A stretch of 64,000 nucleotides of DNA from Neisseria weaveri. Its GTDB lineage: Bacteria; Pseudomonadota; Gammaproteobacteria; Burkholderiales; Neisseriaceae. The notes beneath the pieces were generated by a model. The model was not told the origin of the DNA and made no database searches. It worked only from the letters and a program-made list of their open reading frames with translations. Of the stretch, positions 39,173 to 48,268 are shown one piece after another. Made by a program: the position numbers and the translations under genes. The number at the start of each line of letters is the position of its first letter. Within the stretch, counting starts at the first letter, position 1. Location: the NCBI RefSeq assembly GCF_900638685.1, contig NZ_LR134533.1:372001-436000 (forward strand), written 5' to 3'.

Positions 39173-40623
39173 GCAAACCCGAAAACACCCTGTCCGAAAA
39201 CGGCCAGGACACTACGCCATCTACACCCATCATTACCGTATCTTCAGACGGCACAGCACACACAGCGGCAGAACCGGAAAAAACGACTGAACAGCCCGTC
39301 CGCACACAGCCGGAAAACAAACCTGCCGACAAACCCCAACAGGGTTCCCCCCGATCCACTCCAGCAATAGAAAAACCCATGACTGAAAAACACAACGTCC
39401 CCACCAATGCTCCGGTAGTCATCAAACAATCATCAGGCAAAGGCCTGGCGGCCGGTGCTTTGGTTTTGGCTATTTTAGGCCTGGGCGCCAGCGGCTTCTT
39501 ATTTGTTCAAGGGCAAAATACCTTGAAAACTCAAGAGCTGGCATTCAACCAACGTTTGGATAAGGCCGCGTTAGGCGAATCGCAAAACGCTTCGCTACTG
39601 CAGGACACCCTGCGTAAAAACGCCGAAATAGAAAGCACCTTGTCGCAACTTTCCACTGCAAGCAAGCTTCAGGCCGACCAAATTTCCGCCACCCGAAAAG
39701 CCTACGGCGAACTGCTCAAAAGCCGCACCAATTGGGCGGTTGACGAAGCCGAAGTAATGCTGAATCTGGCTTCGCAGCAACTGCTCCTGTCGGGCAACGT
39801 ATCCGCCGCGGTTATCGCTTTGGAAAACATCGAAAACCGCTTAAGCCGCTTCGACCAACCCGAGCTGCTGCCGATCAAGCAAGCCATCAGCAACGACTTA
39901 ACCGGACTGAAAAACCGTCCTTATCTGGATATTTCCGGCACATCTTTACGTCTCGACCGTTTGGAAACTGCAGTCGCCGGTCTGCCGCTGGTTGTCGATG
40001 CCACACTGAATCCGGGTAAACAAGCCGTTCAGGAAAACGCTGCCGCCGCCAATCTGCCTTGGTGGGAGGCCGCTTGGAACAAAGCTTTGTCTTCCCTCAA
40101 AGGCATGGTCGAATTGCGCCGTTTGGACAATAACGATGCCATGCTGATTGCGCCCGAACAGATTTACTTTATCCGCGAAAACCTGCGGCTCAGACTGCTG
40201 GATGCACGTACCGCACTGATGCAGCACAACGGCGAAGTGTATCAAAGCGACTTGAACAGCGTTGAAGCAAGCGTCAAACAATATTTCGATCTGCGTTCGC
40301 CCGCCACCCAATCATGGCTGAAAGAATTGGCGGAGTTGAAAACCTTAAACGTCCACATGATTTCCGATGATGCCTTAAAAGCATCGCAAACCGCCGTGCG
40401 TACGTATCAAGACACGGTAAGAACCTCGCAAACGGCCCCTGCCGCCATTGCACCTGATGCAGCCTCATCAGAAGCAGCTTCTGCTGCAGTTCCGGCAAAT
40501 ACGCCCGCATCCGAACCCGTACCGGCAGCAACAACCGCCGCCCCTGCACAAACCGACAAACCGGCCGAACCAGCCGATAACAAACCGGCATCGGAACCTG
40601 CCGTGAAAGGGGAAACCGCATGA
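39169..40623 (+). CDS. hemX: HemX family membrane protein
   Basis: A 484-residue single-pass membrane protein: an N-terminal cytoplasmic region rich in Thr, Pro and Glu (1-90), a membrane helix (GLAAGALVLAILGLGASGFL) and a long periplasmic helical domain with coiled-coil character. The C-terminal 80 residues are Ala/Pro-rich (for example PAATTAAPAQTDKPAEPADN). HemX was named as uroporphyrinogen-III methyltransferase, but it lacks the SUMT domain; it is thought to support the haem pathway. The ATG at 39169 overlaps the hemD stop, and its TGA overlaps the hemY ATG, so all three are translationally coupled. Confidence 0.9.
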   Translation: MSKPENTLSENGQDTTPSTPIITVSSDGTAHTAAEPEKTTEQPVRTQPENKPADKPQQGSPRSTPAIEKPMTEKHNVPTNAPVVIKQSSGKGLAAGALVLAILGLGASGFLFVQGQNTLKTQELAFNQRLDKAALGESQNASLLQDTLRKNAEIESTLSQLSTASKLQADQISATRKAYGELLKSRTNWAVDEAEVMLNLASQQLLLSGNVSAAVIALENIENRLSRFDQPELLPIKQAISNDLTGLKNRPYLDISGTSLRLDRLETAVAGLPLVVDATLNPGKQAVQENAAAANLPWWEAAWNKALSSLKGMVELRRLDNNDAMLIAPEQIYFIRENLRLRLLDARTALMQHNGEVYQSDLNSVEASVKQYFDLRSPATQSWLKELAELKTLNVHMISDDALKASQTAVRTYQDTVRTSQTAPAAIAPDAASSEAASAAVPANTPASEPVPAATTAAPAQTDKPAEPADNKPASEPAVKGETA

Positions 40624-41819
40624 GAGGCTTGATTTGGATTATTGTCCTGTTTGCAGCGGCCGTCGGCTTGGCCGTAGCGGCAGGCACTTACAGCGGAAAC
40701 GTTTACATTGTTGCCGAACAGACCATGTTGCGTATCAACCTTCACGCTTTTATTCTGGGTCTGATTCTGTCCGTTGTCGCACTTTATATTCTGATCCGCC
40801 TGATTGCCGGCATTCTCAATATCCCCGGCAGACTCCAACGTTTGGGCACCAAACGCAAAGGCCGTCAGGCATCCGCACATTTAAACAGTGCCGGTTTGGC
40901 TTTTTTTGAAGGCAAATTCCAAAAAGCCGGCCAAGAAGTCGAAAAAGTATTGGGCAACCAAGAAGCCGGAGACAACCGGATTTTGGCTTTAATGTTGGGA
41001 GCGCACGCCGCCGACCAAATGAACGATATGGAATTGCGCGACCGTTATCTGAAAGACATCGGCATTCTTCCGACCAAACAGCAATTGTCGCGCTATCTCT
41101 TGCTGGCTGAATCGGCCTTAAACCGCCGCGACTACCCCGAAGCAGAAAGCAACTTGATTGCTGCGGCACAAATCAACCCGAGTCTGACCAGACTGGTCCG
41201 CCTTCAACTCCGTTATGCTTTCGATCACGGCAACGCTTTGGATGTTTTGGACAAAACCGACAAGCTGAGCAAAGCCGGCGCTTTAAATGATTACGAAGCC
41301 GCACAATACCAAGAATGGGCGTACCGCCGCCTGCTGGCTCTCGCTTCCGACCCCGAAGGAATGAAAGCATGCATGAAGCGGATTCCCGATAACTTCAAAG
41401 CCGGTGAATTGTGTATTGAAATCGCAGAAAAATACGACCGCTTGGGCATGTATAAACAGGCTGTAAAGTGGGTGAAACAGCATTATCCGCAAAACCGCAG
41501 TACCGAGCTGCTCGAGCCGTTTATGCGCAGTCTCCAATATCTGAACAGCAACGAGCAGAAAAAACTGCTGGACGAAGCCGACGAGTGGCTGAAAGCCCAT
41601 CCCGACGACGAACAACTGCTGCGCCACTTAGGCGAAATGTCGTATCAGAAACAGTTATGGGGTAAAGCCCAAGGTTATTTGGAAGCCAGTCTTTCGGTGA
41701 AACCGACCGTACAGGCACGGCTTGCGCTGGCAAAAGTATTTGATGAAACCGAGCAGCCTGCAAAAGCCGAAGAACAGCGTATGCTGGCTTTAGAAGGCAT
41801 GGTTCACGAAGAAGAATAA
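40620..41819 (+). CDS. hemY: HemY family protein (TPR, inner membrane)
   Basis: A 399-residue protein with two N-terminal membrane helices (LIWIIVLFAAAVGLAVAAG and FILGLILSVVALYILIRLI) and a cytoplasmic or periplasmic tetratricopeptide-like helical repeat domain from about residue 85. This is the proteobacterial HemY of the hemCDXY group, not the Gram-positive coproporphyrinogen oxidase of the same name. Its role in haem synthesis is supported by gene order only. The start overlaps hemX by four bases; a DUS hairpin ends the operon. Confidence 0.92.
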   Translation: MRGLIWIIVLFAAAVGLAVAAGTYSGNVYIVAEQTMLRINLHAFILGLILSVVALYILIRLIAGILNIPGRLQRLGTKRKGRQASAHLNSAGLAFFEGKFQKAGQEVEKVLGNQEAGDNRILALMLGAHAADQMNDMELRDRYLKDIGILPTKQQLSRYLLLAESALNRRDYPEAESNLIAAAQINPSLTRLVRLQLRYAFDHGNALDVLDKTDKLSKAGALNDYEAAQYQEWAYRRLLALASDPEGMKACMKRIPDNFKAGELCIEIAEKYDRLGMYKQAVKWVKQHYPQNRSTELLEPFMRSLQYLNSNEQKKLLDEADEWLKAHPDDEQLLRHLGEMSYQKQLWGKAQGYLEASLSVKPTVQARLALAKVFDETEQPAKAEEQRMLALEGMVHEEE

Positions 41820-41834
41820 GCTGCCTTGATAACC

Positions 41835-41864
41835 AAAGGCCGTCTGAAAATTCAGACGGCCTTT
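41835..41864. terminator. DUS-pair terminator between convergent hemY and ilvA
   Basis: AAAGGCCGTCTGAA and TTCAGACGGCCTTT form a 14-bp stem followed by T on the plus strand. Confidence 0.85.
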
Positions 41865-41901
41865 TTATTCAATATGACTCACCAACCGATTTTAAATCGT
41901 C

Positions 41902-43425
41902 TTAACCCAAGAACAATTTATACGCTTGGTTATCCGTTTCATCTTGATGAACATAACCCAAGTTTTCCAAAAACTCGGCAAAAGCCGCATCATCTTGAGG
42001 CGGAACATCAATGCCCACCAGCGTTCGACCGTAATCGGCGCCATGATTGCGGTAATGGAACAAAGTAATATTCCAATCCGTCTGCATATGGCTTAAAAAA
42101 CGTGCCAATGCCCCCGGTCTTTCCGGAAACTCAAAGCTTACCAGACGTTCATTTTGCACCTTATGCGAACGTCCGCCGACCATATAACGGATGTGGATTT
42201 TCGCTACCTCGTCATTGGTCAGATCTGCGTTGGGCAGGCCTGCCTCGGTCAGTTTTTCACGGATATCGACCAAATCACGCGCACCGGCGGTTTGCACACC
42301 GACAAAAATATGGGCAACTTCGTCATCACCATAACGGTAATTGAATTCCGTAATATTGCGGTTGCCCAACGCATTCACAAACGCCAGGAAGCTGCCCGGA
42401 CGTTCCGGAATCGATACCGCCAAAATACCTTCATTACCTTCACTCAATTCACTCCGTTCGGACACATGGCGCAAACGGTGGAAATTCATATTGGCACCGC
42501 TGGTAACCGCAATCAAGGTCTGCCCCTCCACGCCGTTTCGGGAAATATAAGCCTTCAAACCGGCCAATGCCAAAGCTCCGGCAGGTTCGGTAATGCTGCG
42601 TGTATCATCGAAAATATCTTTAATCGCACCACAAATCGCATCGGTATCGACCGTAATAATCTCATCCAACAAATCTCGGCAAATACGGAAAGTTTCTTCT
42701 CCTACCAGCTTAACTGCCGTGCCGTCTGAAAACAGCCCGACATCTTTCAACTCCACCCGTTTACCTTGCTCAATCGACACCTTCATGGCACAAGAGTCGT
42801 CTGTTTGAACGCCGATTACTTTCACTTCCGGACGAACCTGCTTCAAAAAAGCCGCTACGCCCGCAGCCAAACCGCCGCCGCCGATCGGCACAAACACCGC
42901 ATCGATATCGGCAGGGTTTTGCCGCAAAATCTCCAACGCAACCGTACCCTGCCCGGCAATCACATCAGGATCGTCAAACGGCGCAATATAAGTCAGCCCG
43001 CTCTCGGCAACCAACTTCATAGCATGGTCGTAAGCATCGTTGAAAGACACCCCCTCCAACACCACTTCCGCACCACGGTTTCTAACCGCATCCACTTTGA
43101 TTTTCGGAGTGGTTTTCGGCATAACAATCGTTGCTTTGCAACCTAATTTTTGCGCAGACAAAGCAACGCCCTGCGCATGATTGCCCGCGCTGGCCGTAAT
43201 CACTCCTTTTTCCAACAATTCTTTAGGCAGCTTGGCCATCTTGTTGTAAGCACCGCGAATCTTAAAAGAAAATACCGGCTGCAGATCTTCACGCTTCAAT
43301 AACACATTATTGTTCACACGGCGCGACAAAATCCGCGCCGTGTCCAAAGGCGTTTCTACGGCAACATCATAAACGGAAGCAGTCAAAGTACGGATCAGGT
43401 AGTCGGAATAAGGTTTGACGTTCAT
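41902..43425 (-). CDS. ilvA: threonine ammonia-lyase, biosynthetic
   Basis: IlvA converts threonine to 2-oxobutanoate, the first step to isoleucine. The 507-residue protein has the PLP domain with the cofactor lysine in VFSFKIRGAYNKM, the SAGNHAQGVA phosphate loop, the GGGGLAAG motif, and two C-terminal ACT-like regulatory domains (about 325-400 and 420-500; SIPERPGSFLAFVNALG and FPERPGALARFLSHM), as in the isoleucine-inhibited form. A single promoter in the upstream gap is likely. The other ilv genes of the window lie at 58-62 kb. Confidence 0.96.
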   Translation of the reverse strand: MNVKPYSDYLIRTLTASVYDVAVETPLDTARILSRRVNNNVLLKREDLQPVFSFKIRGAYNKMAKLPKELLEKGVITASAGNHAQGVALSAQKLGCKATIVMPKTTPKIKVDAVRNRGAEVVLEGVSFNDAYDHAMKLVAESGLTYIAPFDDPDVIAGQGTVALEILRQNPADIDAVFVPIGGGGLAAGVAAFLKQVRPEVKVIGVQTDDSCAMKVSIEQGKRVELKDVGLFSDGTAVKLVGEETFRICRDLLDEIITVDTDAICGAIKDIFDDTRSITEPAGALALAGLKAYISRNGVEGQTLIAVTSGANMNFHRLRHVSERSELSEGNEGILAVSIPERPGSFLAFVNALGNRNITEFNYRYGDDEVAHIFVGVQTAGARDLVDIREKLTEAGLPNADLTNDEVAKIHIRYMVGGRSHKVQNERLVSFEFPERPGALARFLSHMQTDWNITLFHYRNHGADYGRTLVGIDVPPQDDAAFAEFLENLGYVHQDETDNQAYKLFLG

Positions 43426-43624
43426 AAAATTTTCTGGCAGTTAATCAACAAAATAATATATTGGTTATTTAAAGCTGATATTACCCATTCAACCCACAGA
43501 CAACATCAGCAACACCGAAAACAACCCAACGGAAAACAAAGTTTGTTTACGACAAACCCCGGCCGGCTGCTCGGTAAATAAAGGTAAACCATACCCCTGA
43601 GGCCGTCTGAAATCAAGAAAAATG

Positions 43625-43653
43625 TTAGCATTGCAAGTAATTATCGGTATAAT
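43625..43653 (+). promoter_or_regulatory. promoter candidate in the ilvA - PBP intergenic region
   Basis: TTAGCA at 43625-43630 and TATAAT at 43648-43653 are 17 bases apart, directed towards the carboxypeptidase gene 245 bases downstream. The 473-base gap (43426-43898) also holds a single DUS (43602), a half-size DUS hairpin at 43838-43860 and no gene that I can support. Confidence 0.5.
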
Positions 43654-43898
43654 TATTCCCTTTGCAGAAAGCATATAAACGTAGCATGCGCCTCGTTTTA
43701 CAGCCGAATATCCTGGCTTGAATATCCAATCAGAATAATTCTGGCGTTTTCAGCCAAGCAGTTTGAAGACGGCCATTTATCTCAAAACTTCGGTTTCCCC
43801 TGCTTGCTGCCCTTATATAGAAATATAGAACGACTACAGGCCGTCTGAAAATGACGGCCTCAACAATAATAATTTATTTATCCGCAAAGCTTTAAACC

Positions 43899-45128
43899 AT
43901 GAAAAAACACCTAATTGCATTAACCGTTAGCTCTTTAATAATCGGCTCGGCCGTTGCCTCCCCCCAACCGGCCGCACCTGCAGCTGCTCCATCTACCGCT
44001 GCGGCTCCTGCCCCGGCAGCTTCTCAACCGGCAATTTCACCCCTGCAGGCCGGCGTTCCTGAAATTGCCGCGACGGCTTACGTAATCAAAGACGTTCAAA
44101 GCGGCCAGATTCTGGCCCAAAAAGAATTAAACACACAAATCGAACCGGCTTCGCTAACCAAACTGATGACCGCTTATTTGGCTTTTAAAGCACTGGATAA
44201 CGGCACACTGAAACCCGAACAAATGCTGACCGTTTCTGAGCGTGGTTGGAAAGCTGAAGGTTCACGCATGTTTCTCGATGTCCGCAAACCGGCCAGCGTC
44301 AGCGATTTGCTGAAAGGCTTGATCGTACAATCCGGAAACGATGCCGCCATTACATTGGCCGAAGCCATCGGCGGCAGTGAAGAAGGCTTTGCCGACCTAA
44401 TGAATGCGGAAGCCAAGCGTTTGGGCATGAACCAAACCGTTTTCCATAACAGCACAGGCTTAACTTCAGACGGCCATTTAACCAGTGTCAACGATTTGGT
44501 GATTTTGGCCGAAGCCATCATCAAAGATTTCCCCAAATACTATCCCATTTATTCCATCAAATCGTTTAAATACAACAATATCGAACAGCCCAACCGCAAC
44601 CTGCTGCTTTACCGCGATGCCGATGTCGACGGTCTGAAAACCGGCCATACCAGCAGTGCCGGTTACAATCTGGTTGCCTCCAGCAAACGCAACGGCCGCC
44701 GCGTCATCTCCGTTGTGGTCGGAACCGGCAGCACTGAAGCACGCGCAGCCGAAAGCAGCAAACTGTTAAACTGGGCACTCCAGTCTTTCGATACGCCCAA
44801 ACTTTACGAAGCCAACCAAACCATTTCTCAAGTCAAAGTATATAAAGGTGCATCGAACGCCGTAAACGTCGGCTTTATTGATGCGGCCTATATCACTTTG
44901 CCACGCGGAGAGGGCAAAAACATCAAGCCGATTTTAGAAACCGTTCAGCCTGTTTTAGCACCGGTTCATAAAGGTCAGGTATTGGGTAAACTCAAAATCA
45001 TGAACGGCGATAAAGTATTGGCTGAAAAAGAAGTCACGGCTCTGAATGCCGTTGAAGAAGCCGGTTGGTTCGGACGTTTGTACGACGGCATCGTGCTTTG
45101 GTTTAAGAATCTGTTTGCAGACGAATAA
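43899..45128 (+). CDS. D-alanyl-D-alanine carboxypeptidase (PBP5/6 type, DacA/DacC family)
   Basis: A 409-residue low-molecular-weight penicillin-binding protein that trims the terminal D-Ala from peptidoglycan stem peptides. The signal peptide (MKKHLIALTVSSLIIGSAVA) is followed by an unusual Ala/Pro-rich stretch (about residues 22-48). The serine acyl-enzyme motifs are S85-LTK, SGN in VQSGNDAAI, and KTG in GLKTGHTSSAGY. The C-terminal beta domain is present and the last residues (GWFGRLYDGIVLWFKNLF) form the amphipathic helix that anchors PBP5/6 to the inner membrane. A strong terminator follows. Confidence 0.95.
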   Translation: MKKHLIALTVSSLIIGSAVASPQPAAPAAAPSTAAAPAPAASQPAISPLQAGVPEIAATAYVIKDVQSGQILAQKELNTQIEPASLTKLMTAYLAFKALDNGTLKPEQMLTVSERGWKAEGSRMFLDVRKPASVSDLLKGLIVQSGNDAAITLAEAIGGSEEGFADLMNAEAKRLGMNQTVFHNSTGLTSDGHLTSVNDLVILAEAIIKDFPKYYPIYSIKSFKYNNIEQPNRNLLLYRDADVDGLKTGHTSSAGYNLVASSKRNGRRVISVVVGTGSTEARAAESSKLLNWALQSFDTPKLYEANQTISQVKVYKGASNAVNVGFIDAAYITLPRGEGKNIKPILETVQPVLAPVHKGQVLGKLKIMNGDKVLAEKEVTALNAVEEAGWFGRLYDGIVLWFKNLFADE

Positions 45129-45148
45129 AACAGGCCGTCTGAAAAAAC

Positions 45149-45178
45149 AAACGCCCATTAGCTTTTAATGGGCGTTTT
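45149..45178 (+). terminator. rho-independent terminator after the PBP
   Basis: AAACGCCCATTA and TAATGGGCGTTT form a perfect 12-bp stem with loop GCTTT followed by T. Confidence 0.92.
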
Positions 45179-45332
45179 ACTTCTGCTTGAGCTTGGCCAA
45201 CCCTCCGCAGCCGGTTTATGAACCTTGTATTTATCCGCCTGATTATTAAAAAAATCTATGCGTATCAAGCATTTTTTTCAATCCCAACTTAAGCTATAAT
45301 GCGTAGTTGGTTATTCCCTGTCACTCGAAGCA

Positions 45333-46586
45333 ATGCAACTTACCGTTATCGGACTCAACCATCAAACCGCCCCTTTAAGCATCCGCGAAAAACTCGCTTT
45401 TGCCGCTGCCGGGTTGCCCGAAGCAGTGCAGGCCTTGTCGTCTCTTGATGCCGTCCGCGAAGCCGTTATTCTTTCCACCTGTAACCGTACCGAACTCTAT
45501 TGCTTTGGCGACAGCGAAACCATTATCGAATGGTGGGCGAAACACCATCATTTGTCCGTAGAAGAAATCAGTCCGTATCTCTATATTTACGGCAACCGCG
45601 AAACCGTCCGCCACGCTTTCCGTGTATCTTGCGGTTTAGACTCCATGGTCTTGGGCGAACCCCAAATTCTCGGCCAGCTCAAAGATGCCGTACGCACTTC
45701 CCAAGAGCAGCAAAGTCTCGGCTCCTCTCTCAATGCCCTATTTCAAAAAACCTTTTCCGTTGCCAAAGAAGTCCGCAGCGGCACGGCCGTAGGCGAAAAT
45801 TCGGTATCCATGGCCGCCGCTTCCGTTAAAATGGCGGAACAGATTTTTCCCAACATCCAAGACCTGAATATTCTCTTTATCGGCGCAGGTGAAATGATTG
45901 AATTGGTGGCCACTTATTTTGCCGCCAAACACCCCAAATTGATGACCGTAGCCAACCGCTCCCTGCCGCGCGCCCAAGAACTGTGCGAAAAATTAGGCGT
46001 GCAGGCCGAGCCGCAACTGCTGTCCGCCCTGCCCGACATTTTGCATGAATACGATGTTGTGATTTCTTCCACCGCCAGCGAATTGCCTTTAGTCGGCAAA
46101 GGCATGGTTGAACGCGCCTTGAAGCTGCGTCAAAACATGCCTGTGTTTATGCTTGATCTGGCTGTTCCTCGAGACATCGAAGCCGAAGTTGCCGAGCTTG
46201 ACGATGCCTTCCTATACACGGTCGACGATATGGCACGCATTGTTCAAAGCAGCCAAGAAGCGCGGAAAAAAGCAGCGGCCGAAGCGGAAGAAATCGTCAA
46301 CCGCAAAGTAGAAGAGTTTTTAGAATGGCAGCAAAGCCGCGAAAGCGTCCCCCTAATCCGTGCTTTGCGCGATGAAGGCGAACGCGCACGACTGTATGTT
46401 CTGGAAAATGCCATGAAACAATTGGCTAAAGGCACACCGCCGGAAGAAGTGCTTGAACGCCTTTCCGTACAGTTAACCAATAAGCTCCTGCACTCTCCAA
46501 CGCGCACGCTCAATAAAGCTTCCGCCCAAGACAGCAATCTGATTGATGCGGTTACCCAAATCTATCATTTGGACAATTCCAAATAA
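45333..46586 (+). CDS. hemA: glutamyl-tRNA reductase
   Basis: HemA reduces Glu-tRNA to glutamate-1-semialdehyde, the committed step of the C5 tetrapyrrole route. The 417 residues include the N-terminal catalytic domain with the active cysteine in ILSTCNRTELY (Cys50), GLDSMVLGEPQILGQ, the NADPH domain FIGAGEMIELV and a C-terminal dimerisation helix. TATAAT at 45295-45300 is a good -10 box 33 bases upstream. It lies 3.5 kb from hemCDXY, so the window holds most of the early haem route apart from hemL and hemB. Confidence 0.97.
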   Translation: MQLTVIGLNHQTAPLSIREKLAFAAAGLPEAVQALSSLDAVREAVILSTCNRTELYCFGDSETIIEWWAKHHHLSVEEISPYLYIYGNRETVRHAFRVSCGLDSMVLGEPQILGQLKDAVRTSQEQQSLGSSLNALFQKTFSVAKEVRSGTAVGENSVSMAAASVKMAEQIFPNIQDLNILFIGAGEMIELVATYFAAKHPKLMTVANRSLPRAQELCEKLGVQAEPQLLSALPDILHEYDVVISSTASELPLVGKGMVERALKLRQNMPVFMLDLAVPRDIEAEVAELDDAFLYTVDDMARIVQSSQEARKKAAAEAEEIVNRKVEEFLEWQQSRESVPLIRALRDEGERARLYVLENAMKQLAKGTPPEEVLERLSVQLTNKLLHSPTRTLNKASAQDSNLIDAVTQIYHLDNSK

Positions 46587-46646
46587 ACCATCCGGTTTTA
46601 TCGGTCAAACAGACATTTCAATACTTTAAATCCTTTCTTTACATAC

Positions 46647-46678
46647 AAAAGGCCGTCTGAAATTTCAGACGGCCTTTT
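46647..46678. terminator. DUS-pair terminator between hemA and the YdcH gene
   Basis: AAAAGGCCGTCTGAAA and TTTCAGACGGCCTTTT form a symmetric stem of about 15-16 bp serving convergent genes on both strands. Confidence 0.88.
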
Positions 46679-46695
46679 AAAATCAGGAGCAGCGA

Positions 46696-46920
46696 TTATT
46701 TGCCTTCGGCTTCTGCTTTTTTCAACAATACGTACAACTGATCTTTCAGGTGCAGTTTTTGTTTTTTCAATTCTTCGATTTCATCCAAACCGCTGGTTAC
46801 CGGGTTGTTGGTCAAACCGGTAATTTTGTCGTCCAATTCGTTGTGCTCGTCAAACAAACGGGCGAAGTGTGCGTCTTCCTGCTTTAATTTTGAAATTAAT
46901 TCGCGGTATTCTGGGAACAT
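46696..46920 (-). CDS. YdcH family protein (DUF465)
   Basis: A 74-residue, strongly charged helical protein: MFPEYRELISKLKQEDAHFA, then RLFDEHNELDDKI and EEIEELKKQKLHLKDQL-like coiled coil ending. This fits the DUF465/YdcH family of short coiled-coil proteins of unknown role. The AGAGGATAAATT ribosome site before the ATG and conservation of the family support it as a real gene despite its size. Confidence 0.9.
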   Translation of the reverse strand: MFPEYRELISKLKQEDAHFARLFDEHNELDDKITGLTNNPVTSGLDEIEELKKQKLHLKDQLYVLLKKAEAEGK

Positions 46921-47138
46921 AATTTATCCTCTTTGAGAAAAGTAAAATAAGCAACTTATCCAATGCTGCTTTCTAAATCCAGCTTCATTATAACAAAGCC
47001 GCCATGTTTATCCAGTCTTTCTCTTGATTTTCACCGGCGACTTTCAGACTTTTTTGACAAAAAACAAACACGGCCGGACTGGACGGAAAATATTGCGGCA
47101 CATACAATCAAGCCATCTTTCAGAATGAGGAAGCCTCC

Positions 47139-47903
47139 ATGAAAAGCGCTGTCGAAACCATCAAAAACCACCGCACCTACCGTCATTTCAAAGAAAACAT
47201 CCAATTACCCGCAGAAGACCTGCAAACCATCATCGATTGCGCCCGTCAGGCTCCGTCTTGGATGAACGGCCAACACTATACGATTTTAAATATCAGCTCC
47301 CCCGAACTGCGCCAGCAAATTGCAGAACAGCAACCTGCCAACCCTCAAATTGCCACATGCAGCACCTATCTGATTTTTATCGCCGACTTACACCGCGCCG
47401 ATTTATCCGGCCAAGCCTACAACGGCACGTTTACCGCAGCCGGCGATCCCGACAGCCTGATTACGGCGGTAACCGACACGGCGCTTGCCGCACAAAACGC
47501 CGTTATCGCTGCCGAAAGCTTGGGATACGCCACCTGTTATACAGGCGGCATCCGCAACATCGCACCGGAATTGGTCGAGCTGCTGAAGCTGCCGAAAAAC
47601 ACTTTCCCTATCGTCGGCCTGTGCATCGGCGTGCCCGATATTGAAATGAACCTCAAACCGCGCCTGCCCGAAGAAGCGGTTTATGCGGAAAACCGTTATC
47701 CCGACGACCAAATTATTTCAGACGGCCTCGCACAATATGAGCAAACCATGACCGCTTTCGGCGAAGCACGTGAAAAATTCCCGTTCCGTGAAAAATTTGC
47801 CCGTTATTACAGCAATACCTACGCACCGCGCAACCACGCCCTGCTGCCGAAGCAAGGCTGGCTGTGCACGGATTGGAATACAGAAAAACCGCAGCAGGAT
47901 TAA
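47139..47903 (+). CDS. NADPH-dependent nitroreductase/flavin reductase (NfsA type)
   Basis: A 254-residue FMN oxidoreductase. The N-terminal KNHRTYRHFKENIQLP and APSWMNGQHYTI form the FMN phosphate site, AAQNAVIAAESLGYATCYTGG is the core helix, and VGLCIGVPDIEMNLKPRLPE is the typical NfsA-like block. The long C-terminal part after residue 185 (YEQTMTAFGEAREK, REKFARYYSNTYAPRNHAL) is that of the oxygen-insensitive NfsA/FRP subfamily. Likely a cytoplasmic quinone, nitro or flavin reductase; the natural substrate is open. A DUS (47716) is coding (ISDGLA). Confidence 0.9.
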   Translation: MKSAVETIKNHRTYRHFKENIQLPAEDLQTIIDCARQAPSWMNGQHYTILNISSPELRQQIAEQQPANPQIATCSTYLIFIADLHRADLSGQAYNGTFTAAGDPDSLITAVTDTALAAQNAVIAAESLGYATCYTGGIRNIAPELVELLKLPKNTFPIVGLCIGVPDIEMNLKPRLPEEAVYAENRYPDDQIISDGLAQYEQTMTAFGEAREKFPFREKFARYYSNTYAPRNHALLPKQGWLCTDWNTEKPQQD

Positions 47904-47927
47904 TGTTTACGTTTTCTGAAAAACGGT

Positions 47928-47954
47928 AACGGCAGCCTGACCGCTGCCGTTTTT
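47928..47954 (+). terminator. rho-independent terminator after the nitroreductase
   Basis: AACGGCAGC and GCTGCCGTT form a 9-bp GC-rich stem with a six-base loop and TTTT tail. The remaining gap to glyA (to 48268) has two single DUS copies (47984, 48220) and no gene. Confidence 0.9.
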
Positions 47955-48268
47955 ATCCGCCATCCGTTTTACCATACAAGATTAGGCCGTCTGAATTCCG
48001 GGGCAGACAAGCTGTTTCGTACTGTAAAAAAATCATCGTACCAAGCAAAATTCAATACGACCGCATTGCCGTTGCAACGGCTTTCCATGCCGCATCCGAA
48101 CGCCTTCCATTAGCAAACTTTGTTGACAATCTGACAATTTTTCATCTACATCACATGAAAATTCAGTTACAATAACCGCACTCAAATTATCCCGTTTACA
48201 GGCCGCCGAGAGCATTTGAGGCCGTCTGAAAATTTTCTGTTATGCAACTTCCCAAAGGAATTTAAAGC

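Noticed and set aside
48000..48268. Glycine riboswitch before glyA
   Set aside because: The region lacks the paired aptamer cores and instead contains two single DUS and a lone TTGACA.
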